A stretch of 64,000 bases of DNA from Pelagibacteraceae bacterium (GTDB taxonomy: Bacteria; Pseudomonadota; Alphaproteobacteria; HIMB59). The translations under genes were made by a program, and so were the position numbers. Below, one piece after another: positions 8,780 to 18,724 of the stretch. The stretch covers positions 124,001 to 188,000 of the forward strand of contig BOYI01000001.1 of assembly GCA_019651435.1 (NCBI GenBank). Direction: 5' to 3'. The notes below the pieces were generated by a model. The model was not told the DNA's origin and searched no databases. It worked only from the letters and a program-made list of their open reading frames with translations. Within the stretch, counting starts at the first letter, position 1; the number at the start of each line of letters is the position of its first letter.

Positions 8780-9977
8780 CAGCATCAAATCCAATAGCTT
8801 TAGCAGCTGTGAACAAGTCTTTATCACCGCGTCCACATAAATTTAAAATAATTGTTTTTCCTTTTGCTTTATTTTTGAAGGCTTTAATTAAATAAGCAAG
8901 AGCATGTGAAGGCTCTAGAGCAGGAATAATCCCTTCTAATTTAGAACATAATTGAAATGCATTGAGTGCTTCTTTATCCGTAACACCATAGTATTTTGCT
9001 CTTTTTATATCTTTCAAATATGAATGTTCTGGTCCAACACCTGGGTAATCAAGACCAGCTGATATAGAATGTGCTTCTTTAATCTGACCATCATTGTCTT
9101 GAAGAACGTAACTGTAACTTCCATGTAAGATCCCTGGTGTTCCAGAGGTCATGGTTGCTGCTGTCTGGTTGGTTTTAGGCCCTTTACCTGCTGCTTCAAC
9201 ACCAATAATTTGAACCTTCTTCTCATTTAAAAAGGGATAAAATAAACCCATAGCATTAGAGCCACCACCGACACATGCTATAAGATAATCTGGTAGTTTT
9301 TTTTCAATTTTTAAAATTTGTTCTCTTGCTTCTTTGCCAATAACAGATTGAAAGTCCCTAACCATCTTTGGATAAGGGTGAGGACCTGCAGTAGAACCAA
9401 TTATATAAAAAGTATCTCGAACGTTTTTAATCCAGTCTCTCAAAGCTTCATTCATTGCATCTTTTAAAGACTTACTTCCAGACTCTACTGGTATGATATT
9501 GGCTCCAAGAAGTTTCATTCTAAAAACATTAGGTTTTTGTCGCTCAATATCTTTTGATCCCATATAAATATGACAAGGCAAACCAAATAATGCGCAAACT
9601 GTTGCTGTAGCAACTCCATGCTGGCCGGCTCCAGTCTCAGCTATAATTCTGGTTTTGCCCATTTTTTTTGCTAATAAAATTTGACCTAAGCAATTATTAA
9701 TTTTGTGGGCACCTGTGTGATTAAGTTCATCTCTTTTGAAGTAAACTTTTGGACCATTTAAGTAAGCAGATAAATTTTTAGCATGATGTAGTGCAGACGG
9801 TCTTCCAACATAATTCTTAAATAAATCTTTGAGTTCTTTTTGAAATTTTTTATCTTTTTGAATTTTTTGATAAGATTGATCTAAGTCAATCAAAAGAGGC
9901 ATTAAAGTTTCAGAAACATACATTCCTCCATAATCGCCAAAACGACCAAGAGTATTAGGTTGATTATAGTTTTTCAT
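8772..9977 (-). CDS. trpB: Tryptophan synthase beta chain
   Basis: A 401-residue PLP enzyme joining indole and serine. I start at [20 protein letters not shown] (9977), one base after the trpF stop; the track start at 10007 would run into trp[10 protein letters not shown] holds the PLP lysine, [10 protein letters not shown] the catalytic glutamate region, GGGSNAMG the phosphate-binding loop, and GRGDKD the C-terminal block. Its end overlaps trpA, as expected for subunits made in equal amounts. Confidence 0.95.
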   Translation of the reverse strand: MKNYNQPNTLGRFGDYGGMYVSETLMPLLIDLDQSYQKIQKDKKFQKELKDLFKNYVGRPSALHHAKNLSAYLNGPKVYFKRDELNHTGAHKINNCLGQILLAKKMGKTRIIAETGAGQHGVATATVCALFGLPCHIYMGSKDIERQKPNVFRMKLLGANIIPVESGSKSLKDAMNEALRDWIKNVRDTFYIIGSTAGPHPYPKMVRDFQSVIGKEAREQILKIEKKLPDYLIACVGGGSNAMGLFYPFLNEKKVQIIGVEAAGKGPKTNQTAATMTSGTPGILHGSYSYVLQDNDGQIKEAHSISAGLDYPGVGPEHSYLKDIKRAKYYGVTDKEALNAFQLCSKLEGIIPALEPSHALAYLIKAFKNKAKGKTIILNLCGRGDKDLFTAAKAIGFDADE

Positions 9978-9978
9978 A

Positions 9979-10590
9979 TTATTTGAGAGATGAAACGAGA
10001 CGATCAATTAATGAAAGGTTCTTTTCACCTTTTTTTTCCTCTACGCCAGAATTTATATCAACAAAATTAGCACCTGTTAAGTCAATTGCTTCTGAGACAT
10101 TTGACTCATTCAACCCTCCCGACAGGATAAAAGGTAATTTTTTGGGGTTAGAAAATTTTGACCAATTCCAAGTTTTATTATTACCTCCAGGTTGATCATT
10201 TTTCTCAGGCTTCCCCTCAATTAAGAAATAATCAACATTAGAAAAATCATTTTCAATTAATTCCTCAGGGGATAGGGATTTGAAAATTTTTTTTTGGAAA
10301 GTTGATTTTACATCATTTATAAATTTTTGATTTTCGCTGCCATGAAGTTGAATAGTATGAAAATCAAACAAATTTAATTTTTCTTCGATTTCTTGAAGTG
10401 TTGGATTTACAAATACCCCAACAAACTTACTACTATACTGACTATAATATTGTTGAATTAATTTAAGAGTATCGATATTGACATTTCGTGGACTTTTTTC
10501 ATAAAAAATTAAGCCTTGGTATTCAATAGGAAGATTTAAGCAGTGTTCAATAACTCTTGGATTATTTTGTCCACAAATTTTTATTTTCAT
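9979..10590 (-). CDS. trpF: Phosphoribosylanthranilate isomerase
   Basis: A TIM-barrel enzyme of tryptophan synthesis. The start [10 protein letters not shown] (10590) gives the family N-terminus with the catalytic cysteine in KICG; the track's 10608 start adds MSIIKN. GVFVNP, IQLHGSE and [10 protein letters not shown] follow in order and DINSGVE carries the catalytic aspartate and the phosphate-binding end. The first bases overlap the end of pyrF, and trpB begins one base after the stop. Confidence 0.92.
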   Translation of the reverse strand: MKIKICGQNNPRVIEHCLNLPIEYQGLIFYEKSPRNVNIDTLKLIQQYYSQYSSKFVGVFVNPTLQEIEEKLNLFDFHTIQLHGSENQKFINDVKSTFQKKIFKSLSPEELIENDFSNVDYFLIEGKPEKNDQPGGNNKTWNWSKFSNPKKLPFILSGGLNESNVSEAIDLTGANFVDINSGVEEKKGEKNLSLIDRLVSSLK

Positions 10591-11266
10591 ATTTTTTATT
10601 ATACTCATTAATTAACTTCATCGGATCTTTCGCATTAATTAACTCTCTTCCAATGACAACAAAATTAGCTCCATTATTAAGAGCATCATGAACGAATGAA
10701 ACTCTCTTCTGATCATCTTTTCTATCTAATAGTTTAACTCCTGGAGTTACTTTGAGAAGTTTTTTAAAACTCTTTAGAGATTTTAAATCTTGACCTGAGC
10801 AAATTAAACCTGCAATTTTGGCATTACTTGCAATTAAAGCTAATTTTTTAATTAATTTATTAGTATCTTTTTCCCCATAAATTTTTTTACTGTCTTTACC
10901 GTCTAGGCTTGTAAGTAAGGTCACTCCCAAAACTTTAGTTTTCAAATTAAATTTTTTGATATTTTTTAACGCACTTTTCAGCATTTCTTCCCCCCCAGAA
11001 ATATGAAGAGTTAGAAAGTCAGGATTTATATTTTTTAATGATTCTATTGCGCTGCTAACAGTATTTGGAATATCATGTAATTTAAGATCAAGAAATAATT
11101 TTGATTTTTTTCTTTTAATTTCAGCAATTAGCTTATCCGCATCTTTGTTATAAAAAGATCTATACCTACTTTAAATCCATAAACTAATTTATAAAGCTTT
11201 TTAACAACTTCGATATTCTTTTATTGTTGTAGCATCTAGGGCTATGAAAGCTTTAAATTTTTTCAT
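10562..11266 (-). CDS. pyrF: Orotidine 5'-phosphate decarboxylase (frameshifted)
   Basis: The ORF track shows only the C-terminal 140 residues. Reading upstream across frames restores MKKFKAFIALD, then NIEVVKKLYKLVYGFKVGID, then the signature DLKLHDIPNTV with the catalytic D-x-K-x-x-D. Breaks lie near 11217 (one extra base) and near 11158 (one T missing from a T-run). The rebuilt protein is about 235 residues, normal for PyrF, which makes UMP from OMP. It sits between ihfB, overlapping its end by 14 bases, and trpF. The damage looks like sequencing error rather than decay. Confidence 0.85.
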
Positions 11267-11558
11267 TTAGTCTTTTATTTATACTTTCACTAGCTTTAAA
11301 TGCTACTTTCCATTTTGATGGAATATAAATTTTAGCTTTATTTCTTGGATCTGAGCCATATCGAGAAGGCATTAGTTTGGATTTAAAGACTCCAAAGTTT
11401 CGTAATTCAATTGTTAGGTGTTTTTTTAAATGTTCCTCCAGCAGATCAAAAAACCTATTAAAAATAGCTTCATTGATCTGTGGAGTTAAATCAGTTTCTG
11501 ATTGCAAAAAGGATTTGAGAAGATCAGATTTATTCTGCTTTGGTGTCCTTGTCTTCAT
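11253..11558 (-). CDS. ihfB: HU/IHF family DNA-binding protein, probably IHF beta
   Basis: A 101-residue histone-like protein: KSDLLKSFL helix, a long dimer helix, ELRNFGVF at the strand turn, and the DNA arm RYGSDPRNKAKIYIPSKWKVAFKAS. Position right after rpsA is the standard alphaproteobacterial place for ihfB. It bends DNA in replication, recombination and promoters. The start codon lies inside the end of rpsA (29-base overlap). Family is certain; beta rather than HU rests on the RNFGVF and RNPKT-like arm plus location. The arm here reads DPRNKAK. Confidence 0.8.
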   Translation of the reverse strand: MKTRTPKQNKSDLLKSFLQSETDLTPQINEAIFNRFFDLLEEHLKKHLTIELRNFGVFKSKLMPSRYGSDPRNKAKIYIPSKWKVAFKASESINKRLNEKI

Positions 11559-13227
11559 CCAAAGCCTTACCCAAGATATCTCCTAAAACTGATCCAGATG
11601 ATTTTGAACCATATTTTTCTAATAAGCTTTGCTCTTCATCAATTTCAAGCTGTCTGATGGAAAGAGCAAATTTTCTATTAGTCAAATCAATGGAGCTAAT
11701 CTTTGCATCAATTTTTTGACCTTCATTATAACGAGAAATATTTTGTTCCTCTTTATTTTTTGATAACTCTTTTCTACGGATTGTAGTTTCAATAAAGTTC
11801 GCTACTTCAACATCAATACCATTATTACTAATTTTTGTAATAGTAGCTGAAACGATATCTCCTTTGTTCTTGTCCTTAAAGAATTCATGGAATGGGTCAG
11901 GAGTTAGTTGTTTAATACCAAAACTAATCTTTTCTTTTTCAGGATCTATTTCTAAAATTTTTACCTGAATATTTTGACCTTTTTGGTATTTTTTCAGTGT
12001 TCGATCTCCATTAGAGTCAGTCCAAGAAAGATCGTTTTTATGAATTAATCCATCAATATTTTCATTTAATTTAGCAAAAATACCAAATTCAGTAATATTT
12101 TTGATTTCTGTATCAATAACTTGGTCTTTTTTGTACTCATTAAGAATATTTTCCCAAGGGTTGGGCTCAGTTTGTTTAATTCCCAAGCTGATACGTTTTT
12201 TCTCTTTATCAATTTCTAAAACTTTTACTCGAATATTAAATCCAACCTCTAATATTTTATTAGGATGGATGTTTTTCTTAGTCCAACTGATATCATTAGA
12301 GTGAACAAGACCCTCTAGATCTTTATCAGTTAGCTGAACAAAAGCACCATAGTCAGTAATATGAGTAATTTTACCATCATAAATTTCATTTAAAGTAATT
12401 TTATCTTCAATTTTTTCCCATGGGTCATCTTTTAATTGCTTGTATCCCAAACTAATTTTATCTGACTCATCTGAGACTTTTAAAATTTTAAAATCATATT
12501 TTTTTCCAACTTCTAAAACATCGGAAGGGTGACTGATTCTACTCCAAGAGATATCACTCAGATGAACTAGGCCATCAATACCACCTAAATCAACAAATGC
12601 ACCATAGTCAGTAAAGGTCTTAACTCGACCATTAACAACAGAGTTAGATTTTGATTTATCTAAAATTTCATTTTTAATTTCTTTTTGTTTTTCTTCGAGG
12701 ATAGCTTTACGAGAAACTACAATATTTCCCTTTGAGTAATCCATTTTTAAGATTTCAAATGTTTCCTCAGTTTTAATCAGATGACTGACATCTCTAACAG
12801 GACGCACATCAATTTGACTTAAAGGTAAAAAAGCATTGGTGCCCATGATTTTTACATAAAGACCTGCCTTGGCTTTACCAACTATAAATCCTTTTACTCT
12901 TTCTTTGTTGTCATAAAGTTTTTGAAGTTTTTCCCATGATTTCATTTTAATAGCTTTTTCATGAGATACTTTTACGTTGCCTTCTCGATCCTCTAATTTT
13001 TCAACAAATACTTCAATTGTTTGACCAGTTTTAAGGTCATCTGAGGATCCGGTATTTAGAAATTCTTCTCGAGGGATTTGCCCTTCACTTTTATAACCAA
13101 TATCAACCGTTACGTGCTGATCATTTATTTTTAAAATTGTTCCAGAAATTATTTTGTTTGCAGAGATGTTAGTCTTAGTTTCGAATTGTTGGTCTAGCAG
13201 TTTGCTATACTCGTCGTTAGATATCAT
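11530..13227 (-). CDS. rpsA: 30S ribosomal protein S1
   Basis: A 565-residue protein made of six S1 (OB-fold) repeats at roughly 22-95, 108-178, 195-265, 282-352, 369-438 and 455-525. Repeats 3 and 4 keep the RNA-binding pattern best (VKTFTDYGAFVDLGGIDGLVHLSDISW and its copy, quoted in part). It binds mRNA on the small ribosomal subunit. In most alphaproteobacteria cmk lies just upstream; here aroA does, with a 66-base gap and no cmk. Confidence 0.95.
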   Translation of the reverse strand: MISNDEYSKLLDQQFETKTNISANKIISGTILKINDQHVTVDIGYKSEGQIPREEFLNTGSSDDLKTGQTIEVFVEKLEDREGNVKVSHEKAIKMKSWEKLQKLYDNKERVKGFIVGKAKAGLYVKIMGTNAFLPLSQIDVRPVRDVSHLIKTEETFEILKMDYSKGNIVVSRKAILEEKQKEIKNEILDKSKSNSVVNGRVKTFTDYGAFVDLGGIDGLVHLSDISWSRISHPSDVLEVGKKYDFKILKVSDESDKISLGYKQLKDDPWEKIEDKITLNEIYDGKITHITDYGAFVQLTDKDLEGLVHSNDISWTKKNIHPNKILEVGFNIRVKVLEIDKEKKRISLGIKQTEPNPWENILNEYKKDQVIDTEIKNITEFGIFAKLNENIDGLIHKNDLSWTDSNGDRTLKKYQKGQNIQVKILEIDPEKEKISFGIKQLTPDPFHEFFKDKNKGDIVSATITKISNNGIDVEVANFIETTIRRKELSKNKEEQNISRYNEGQKIDAKISSIDLTNRKFALSIRQLEIDEEQSLLEKYGSKSSGSVLGDILGKALDEDKDTKAE

Positions 13228-13293
13228 AAGTCATTATTTACCTTTCAAATTAGTTAGGTTTTTTTAGAGTTTTCTAGCTTTTTTTCAAGAAAA

Positions 13294-14592
13294 TTAATGA
13301 GTGTGATGAGTGATATGCTTAAAAAAACTAGGATAGCTGGTTTTAACACTCGATTTATCATCAATTTTGTTAGATTTTTCACATATTAGATTGGCTATAT
13401 AAAAAGACATCACGATACGGTGATCATGGTGATGAATAATTTTAGCACCACCTTTTTTTAAATCAGTATCTCCATGGATATATAAATCAAATTCTTTAAT
13501 CTCACTTTTAACACCCATATTTTTTAAATTTTGATGAATTAATTCTAATCGATTACTTTCTTTGACAGTTAATTCTTTTAAACCTCTAAAAACTGAAGTT
13601 CCTTTAGCATAAGAAGCTGCTATAGAAAGTATCGGAATTTCATCTACTTGAAGAGGAACATCTTCAGGTTTTAGTATAGTAGATTTCAAATGAGTTTTTT
13701 GATTAATTTTTAAGTCAGCTAAAATTTCGTTATTAACTTTTTTCTTATTTAAGATTTGAATATTTCCACCCATTTTTTTAAGAGTTTTAATAAATCCAAT
13801 TCTAGTTTTATTAAATAACATATTCTTGACTACTAATTTAGATCCAGGTTTCAAACAAGCAGCTGTTATAAAAAAAGCCGCAGAGGATGGGTCTCCTGGT
13901 ACATTTAATTTAATTGGCTTTAGATCTTTATCATTTTTCATTTCAATGAAACGGTATTTTGAGTTTTCTTTTACTTTTATATTATAGCCCATAGCTTTGA
14001 GCATATTTTCAGTATGGTCTCTAGTAGATTTGAATTCTTTTATTTTTACTATGCCATTAGTATTTAATGCTGAAAGCATAATGGCACTTTTAATTTGAGC
14101 TGATGGAATTTTGATATCATAGTTGAGTGGAATTGCATCACCAACTCCTTTGATCTTAATAGGAGGAAACGAATTTTTTTTTAGCTCGATTGATGCTCCA
14201 ATTCTTTTTAGATGATCTGTGACTCTTCTCATAGGCCTTTTACTTAAAGACTTATCACCTTTAAGAGTGGCTTTAATGTTATTAGAAGAAATCAGTCCAG
14301 CTAGAAGTCTTATACCTGTCCCTGAATTACCAAAATCTAATTGTTTTTTTGGTTGAAACAGAGCTCCAGGAGGTATGCCAAATACTATGTATTTTCCATT
14401 CTTTTTTGTAATTCGCGCACCTAATTCACGCATCACTAAAAGTGTGTTAATAACATCCTCGCCTTCAAGTAAATTAGTTATTTCTGATTTACCTACAGCT
14501 TGACCAGTTAGTATTAGAGACCGGTGACTTATAGATTTATCACCTGGTGGATAGTAAATGCCTTGTATTTTTTTTTTGGAATTAATAGGCAT
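13294..14592 (-). CDS. aroA: 3-phosphoshikimate 1-carboxyvinyltransferase (EPSP synthase)
   Basis: A 432-residue two-domain enzyme that adds enolpyruvyl to shikimate-3-phosphate. PPGDKSISHRSLI near the N-terminus and LDFGNSGTGIRLLAG near residue 90 bind the substrates; KRPMRRVTDHL follows; VPGDPSSAAFFI, EVDEIPILSI-like (QVDEIPILSIAA) and KESNRLELI carry C-domain active-site residues; HHDHRIVMSF closes it. The NSGT motif lacks the alanine of class II glyphosate-tolerant forms at a glance, but class was not tested. It starts four bases after lptB and leads into rpsA. Confidence 0.93.
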   Translation of the reverse strand: MPINSKKKIQGIYYPPGDKSISHRSLILTGQAVGKSEITNLLEGEDVINTLLVMRELGARITKKNGKYIVFGIPPGALFQPKKQLDFGNSGTGIRLLAGLISSNNIKATLKGDKSLSKRPMRRVTDHLKRIGASIELKKNSFPPIKIKGVGDAIPLNYDIKIPSAQIKSAIMLSALNTNGIVKIKEFKSTRDHTENMLKAMGYNIKVKENSKYRFIEMKNDKDLKPIKLNVPGDPSSAAFFITAACLKPGSKLVVKNMLFNKTRIGFIKTLKKMGGNIQILNKKKVNNEILADLKINQKTHLKSTILKPEDVPLQVDEIPILSIAASYAKGTSVFRGLKELTVKESNRLELIHQNLKNMGVKSEIKEFDLYIHGDTDLKKGGAKIIHHHDHRIVMSFYIANLICEKSNKIDDKSSVKTSYPSFFKHITHHTH

Positions 14593-14596
14593 ACTT

Positions 14597-15313
14597 TTAT
14601 TGATAGTTTTCTCCTAAATATATTTTTTTTACAAATTTATCACTCGTTATTTCTTTAGGCGTTCCAGATTTTATTATTTCTCCGTTATAAATAATAAATC
14701 CATAATCAACAATACTTAGAGCCTCCTTAACATTGTGATCAGTAATTATTATTCCAATATTCATTTTTTTTAGAAGAGCAACTGTGGATTTTACTTCTTC
14801 AATTGCAATAGGATCAATACCTGCAAAGGGCTCATCTAATAATAGAAATTTAGGATTACTTGCTAAAGCTCTAGCAATTTCAGTTCTTCTTCTCTCACCT
14901 CCAGATAATAATTTACCCTGAGTCTTTTGAAATCCTTGAAGAGAAAATTGATTTATAAGATTTTCAGTAACTTTTTTAGCTTCAGCTTTTGAATGAAATA
15001 ATTCAGCAATTGCAAAAATATTATCGTAGACACTCATATCCCTAAATATTGAAGGCTCTTGAGGTAAATAAGAAATTCCTAATTTTGATCTTTTGCTTAG
15101 ACTAAGAAAAGTTAAATCTTCCCCATCTAAAATAATCTGACCTTCATCAGGAGGTAAAAAACCTGCAATGATATTGAAGAGTGTTGTTTTGCCACTTCCA
15201 TTAGGCCCCAATAGTCCATTAATTTTTTGACTATCGAAATCTAAATTGACTTTTTTAAGAGCTTGTTTGGATTTAAAGTTTTTACTAATACTTTGAAGTT
15301 TAATTATTTGCAT
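14597..15313 (-). CDS. lptB: LPS export ABC transporter ATP-binding protein
   Basis: A 238-residue ATPase: Walker A GPNGSGKTT, Q-loop in YLPQEPSIF, signature LLSGGERRR, Walker B FLLLDEPFAG and the switch histidine in IIITDHN. The PQEPSIFR stretch is typical of LptB, which with LptFG pulls lipopolysaccharide from the inner membrane. It overlaps lptA by 14 bases. In related genomes rpoN and hpf commonly follow lptB; here aroA follows directly. Confidence 0.93.
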   Translation of the reverse strand: MQIIKLQSISKNFKSKQALKKVNLDFDSQKINGLLGPNGSGKTTLFNIIAGFLPPDEGQIILDGEDLTFLSLSKRSKLGISYLPQEPSIFRDMSVYDNIFAIAELFHSKAEAKKVTENLINQFSLQGFQKTQGKLLSGGERRRTEIARALASNPKFLLLDEPFAGIDPIAIEEVKSTVALLKKMNIGIIITDHNVKEALSIVDYGFIIYNGEIIKSGTPKEITSDKFVKKIYLGENYQ

Positions 15314-15761
15314 TGTTTTCTAAAAGAACTTCTACTAGCGATTCATCGTTTGCAGAGTTTAAAATTCTTTTATTATTATCAATGTCTGCAATTAATTCAT
15401 GGCCTGTAAGCAATCTAGTGGGAGATTGAATAGAAACATCACCAGTGAGTTTAATGGTGTTATCATCTCTTGTGTAGATAGCGTAATCACCCTGAAAAAT
15501 TTCATCTTTTAATTCAATTCGAACATTTTTAAAAAGTTCAACAACTGTGAATAATTCTTTACCCCCTTGCTCTACATATTTAGCAATCATTTTTTCAGAA
15601 AAAGCGATGAAGGTATCATTGCTGAATTCTACTGATCCAGTAGCAGTATAAGATTGATTTTCTGAGTCCCAAATTAAACTATCACCTGCTTTGACAGTAC
15701 TTTCAGAGTAGGCATTAGAATAAAGAAATAAACTAAAAATAAAAAAGATAACTTTAATCAT
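15300..15761 (-). CDS. lptA: Periplasmic LPS-transport protein LptA
   Basis: I use the ATG giving MIKVIFFIFSLFLYSNAYSES (quoted only as start), which yields a clean signal peptide of about 18 residues; the track start at 15788 adds an unlikely leader. The mature part repeats short beta strands of the OstA/LptA jellyroll: YTATGSVEFS, FSEKMIAKY, IKLTGDVSI and LLTGHELIAD. It bridges LPS across the periplasm between LptC and LptD. It overlaps lptC by eight bases and lptB by 14. Confidence 0.85.
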   Translation of the reverse strand: MIKVIFFIFSLFLYSNAYSESTVKAGDSLIWDSENQSYTATGSVEFSNDTFIAFSEKMIAKYVEQGGKELFTVVELFKNVRIELKDEIFQGDYAIYTRDDNTIKLTGDVSIQSPTRLLTGHELIADIDNNKRILNSANDESLVEVLLENNANN

Positions 15762-16182
15762 GACTTTTAAAGATAACAATACCATCAAAGTAAATTTTTC
15801 CTTCTGAGTCTATATTCCTGAACCCCTTGGCGTCAAGAGTACCCATTGAGTTTATCACTTGAACTGATTTTTTACTATGAGAGATATCTTCATTTAAGTT
15901 AATTGATATATCTTCCCCATATATTTTATATTCATTATTTTCTAAGTAAGATTTACCTTGAAGAAAAAAATTATCTTCATCGATTTTATTTAATTTTTCA
16001 GATCCAATTTTTGTCAAGCCAGATTTACCCAGTACAATACTTGAAAAATTTTCAACTGACATACTTTTTTGACTAAAAATTTTTGATGAGGGTCTGTTAT
16101 CATAGTAATACATAAAGGCTTGAATGCTAAGTAAAAGAAAAATTAAGATATTAAAAACATTTTCTCTTAAAAATTTACTCAT
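15754..16182 (-). CDS. lptC: LPS export protein LptC
   Basis: A 142-residue bitopic protein: one N-terminal membrane helix (about 8-26), then a periplasmic beta domain with LTKIGSEKL, EYKIYGEDISINL and GTLDAKGFRNIDSEGKIYF, the weak repeats of LptC. Sequence conservation in LptC is low, so the call leans on its place between kdsD and lptA. It is shorter than E. coli LptC (191) but as in other small alphaproteobacteria. Its ATG overlaps the rebuilt kdsD end. Confidence 0.75.
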   Translation of the reverse strand: MSKFLRENVFNILIFLLLSIQAFMYYYDNRPSSKIFSQKSMSVENFSSIVLGKSGLTKIGSEKLNKIDEDNFFLQGKSYLENNEYKIYGEDISINLNEDISHSKKSVQVINSMGTLDAKGFRNIDSEGKIYFDGIVIFKSHD

Positions 16183-17123
16183 TTTCTAAACAAGTTTTTA
16201 AATTAACTATCCCTATAGGAGTATTTTTTTTAGTGATCAAAAGACTAGTAATTGAATTTTTATTCATCAAAGCTATCGCTGAAGAAATAAGAAGATCTTT
16301 CGTAGCTGTGATTGGTTTTTTGCTCATTATATTTGATCGCTTTATCCGACATATCTAATTTTTTGATAGCTCTTCTTAAATCACCATCAGTAATGATACC
16401 TTTGATTTTTTTTTGATTGTCAATAATTACAACACAACCATATTTTTTTTCGGTCATTTTAAGAACAGCTTCCATTACTGATGTATTTTGTTTTATTAAA
16501 GGAAGGTCTGTATCCATTATTTCTGAAAGTGTTTTTAATTTTTTTCCTATTTTTCCCCCTGGATGAAGGGCCTTAAATGATTTTTTATCAAAATCTCTTA
16601 GATTTAACAGACAGCAACATAAGGCATCACCAAGAGCTAATGTCATTGTTGTAGATGTAGTAGGTATAGTGGATAGCTTATCGGCTTCTTTGTGAGGAGG
16701 TAGTATCAAATTAATATCTGAATTTTTGGCTAACAAACTTTTTTTATTTGAACAAATTGAAATAATTTTAACTGATTGTCTTTTTGCAAAATCTAAAAGG
16801 TCACTCAGCTCATGAGACTCCCCAGAATTTGATAGCACAATTAATATATCCTCAGCTCTTACTATGCCCATATCACCATGACTAGCATCAACAGGATTTA
16901 AAAATACTGATGGTATTCCTGTGGAGGTAAAAGATGCTGCAATTTTAGATGCTATGTTTCCACTTTTCCCAACACCAGAAATAATTAATTTACCTTTTAA
17001 ACCTTCAATACTTTTTACAGCCTTAAAGAAATCATCATTTAGGCTTTTTGCTAAATCATTTATTGCTTTTGACTCTATAGTTAAAACTTCTTTTGCTGAT
17101 TTAAGAATTTGTAATTTATTCAT
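16175..17123 (-). CDS. kdsD: Arabinose-5-phosphate isomerase (frameshifted near the end)
   Basis: The SIS domain has ISGVGKSGNIASKIAASF and NPVDASHGDMG; the catalytic site for ribulose-5-phosphate to arabinose-5-phosphate, the first step to Kdo, follows the family. Two CBS repeats come after residue 195; the first is intact (VVIIDNQKKIKGIITDGDLRR). The track stops at 16260 with unrelated residues. One missing A near 16328 restores IMSKKPITATKDLLISSAIAL and GIVNLKTCLENE, ending at 16175 and overlapping lptC, as in intact operons. Confidence 0.88.
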
Positions 17124-17126
17124 TGT

Positions 17127-17759
17127 TTACTTATGGGCAAAAATATCAGTATTTTCCCATCCCATTAAGTCAAGCTCTACTCTAGTATCTAAAAAATTCA
17201 TTATTGATTTAAAAGTTTTAAGTCTTTTTGCTTCTATTAGTTTTGCTTCTAAATTTTTCTTTAAATCACTTAAATAAATAACATCATTCATAGCATATTG
17301 AATTTGTTGTTTAGTTAGTTTTTTTTGACTCCAATCTGAGGTCTGTTCAGTTTTGTCTAGTTCAACATTTAAAATTTCTTTAACTAGATCTTTAAGCCCA
17401 TGTTTTGATGAGTAAGTTCTAGTAAGTTTAGATGCTATTTTAGTACAAAAAACATTTCTGACATTAATATTTAAATTTTCTTTAAGTACTGCCATATCAA
17501 ATCGTGCGTAATGAAAAATTTTAGTCAAAGACTTATCCTCAAGTAGAGATTTTATATTTTTAGAATTTGCTGGAGATATATCCTTGTCAAATTTAATCAA
17601 GTAAACTTTTTTATTTGACTCATTGCGTAATTGAATAAGACAAAGCCTGTCTCTTTTGATATTTAGCCCAAGAGTTTCAGTATCAATTGTTATATCTCCC
17701 TTGAATGATTTTAATGACTGTAAAGGTAGGTCATTTTGGAATAATTGATAATTTGACAT
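17127..17759 (-). CDS. rnd: Short ribonuclease D family 3'-5' exonuclease
   Basis: About 210 residues from MSNYQLFQN (17759), the exonuclease domain alone without HRDC domains, as is typical of the short alphaproteobacterial form. DEDDy residues are visible: DTETLGL, FHYARFDMAVL and YAMNDVIYL. It probably trims tRNA or other RNA 3' ends. It heads the minus-strand superoperon; kdsD begins three bases after its stop. The divergent NDUFA9-like gene begins 35 bases upstream, so both promoters must lie in that short stretch or inside the genes. Confidence 0.85.
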   Translation of the reverse strand: MSNYQLFQNDLPLQSLKSFKGDITIDTETLGLNIKRDRLCLIQLRNESNKKVYLIKFDKDISPANSKNIKSLLEDKSLTKIFHYARFDMAVLKENLNINVRNVFCTKIASKLTRTYSSKHGLKDLVKEILNVELDKTEQTSDWSQKKLTKQQIQYAMNDVIYLSDLKKNLEAKLIEAKRLKTFKSIMNFLDTRVELDLMGWENTDIFAHK

Positions 17760-17794
17760 CGTAAGACATATATTTATATAAGATAGATAAAGCA

Positions 17795-18724
17795 ATGAGA
17801 AATAAAAACATCTTAGTTTTCGGGTCTACTGGATTTATTGGCAGAAGTCTCACAAAAAGACTATTGGCTAATGGGAGTAAATTAATCTGCCCTGTTAGAA
17901 ACCCAAACAGGGTTAAAAGGAATATACTATCTGGTGACATTGGTCAGATAGATGTAGTTGAATTTGATTTACAAAATTTAGATGCTATTGAAAAGTTAAT
18001 AAAAAAATGTGACGTCGTTGTCAATTTAGTTGGACTGCTTTATGAAAAAAATAATTTTTCTTTTGAATTGGCGCATTTTTTACTGCCAAAAAAAATCGCG
18101 ACTTATGCTGAAAAGCACCATAAGCCTTTTGTTCATATTTCAAGTTTAGGTTCTACTTATCAAAGTAATTCAAACTATTTAGTATCAAAAAAAATGGGCG
18201 AAGAGTTCATACAAAGTAATAATAATAATCATATAATTATAAGACCTAGTGTTGTTTACGGTGAAGAGGATAATTTCATTAATCAATTTGGAAGAATGGC
18301 AAAAATTCTTCCTTTCTTACCTTTATTTAAAAAAGGGGAAACAAAATTTCAGCCAATATATGTCAATGATTTATCATTAATGATTTTCAACTTAATAAAT
18401 AATTTCGATAATTATAAAAATCAAAATATATCAGCAGTGGGGCAGGAGGTTTTTACTTTTAAAGAAATCTTATCTCATATATTTAATTCTCTTCAAAAAA
18501 AGGAAAGATTTATAAACATCCCATCTTTTTTTGCAATACTCCAAGGTAAAATAATGGAAAAGCTCCCAAAACCACTTTTTACATATGATCAGTATGTTAC
18601 TCTATCTCATCATAGCATAGATGAGAATGGCGCAACAAAGGTTTCTAAAATTATTGAAAAAGATTTATCTAATATGAAATTAGTAACAGCTCAGTATTTA
18701 AAAAAATTTATTGATAGAGTTTAA
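17795..18724 (+). CDS. Complex I NDUFA9-like NAD(P)-binding protein
   Basis: A 309-residue extended short-chain dehydrogenase fold. ILVFGSTGFIGRSL at 6-19 is the nucleotide-binding loop; VVNLVGLLYEK, HISSLG and NYLVSKKMGEEF follow, with a Y-x3-K like pair, and IIRPSVVYGEEDNFIN is the NDUFA9 signature region. Bacterial members are named after the complex I accessory subunit but their role is uncertain; they may act on ubiquinone or lipid-linked substrates. Its end overlaps the convergent uppP end by four bases. Confidence 0.8.
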   Translation: MRNKNILVFGSTGFIGRSLTKRLLANGSKLICPVRNPNRVKRNILSGDIGQIDVVEFDLQNLDAIEKLIKKCDVVVNLVGLLYEKNNFSFELAHFLLPKKIATYAEKHHKPFVHISSLGSTYQSNSNYLVSKKMGEEFIQSNNNNHIIIRPSVVYGEEDNFINQFGRMAKILPFLPLFKKGETKFQPIYVNDLSLMIFNLINNFDNYKNQNISAVGQEVFTFKEILSHIFNSLQKKERFINIPSFFAILQGKIMEKLPKPLFTYDQYVTLSHHSIDENGATKVSKIIEKDLSNMKLVTAQYLKKFIDRV

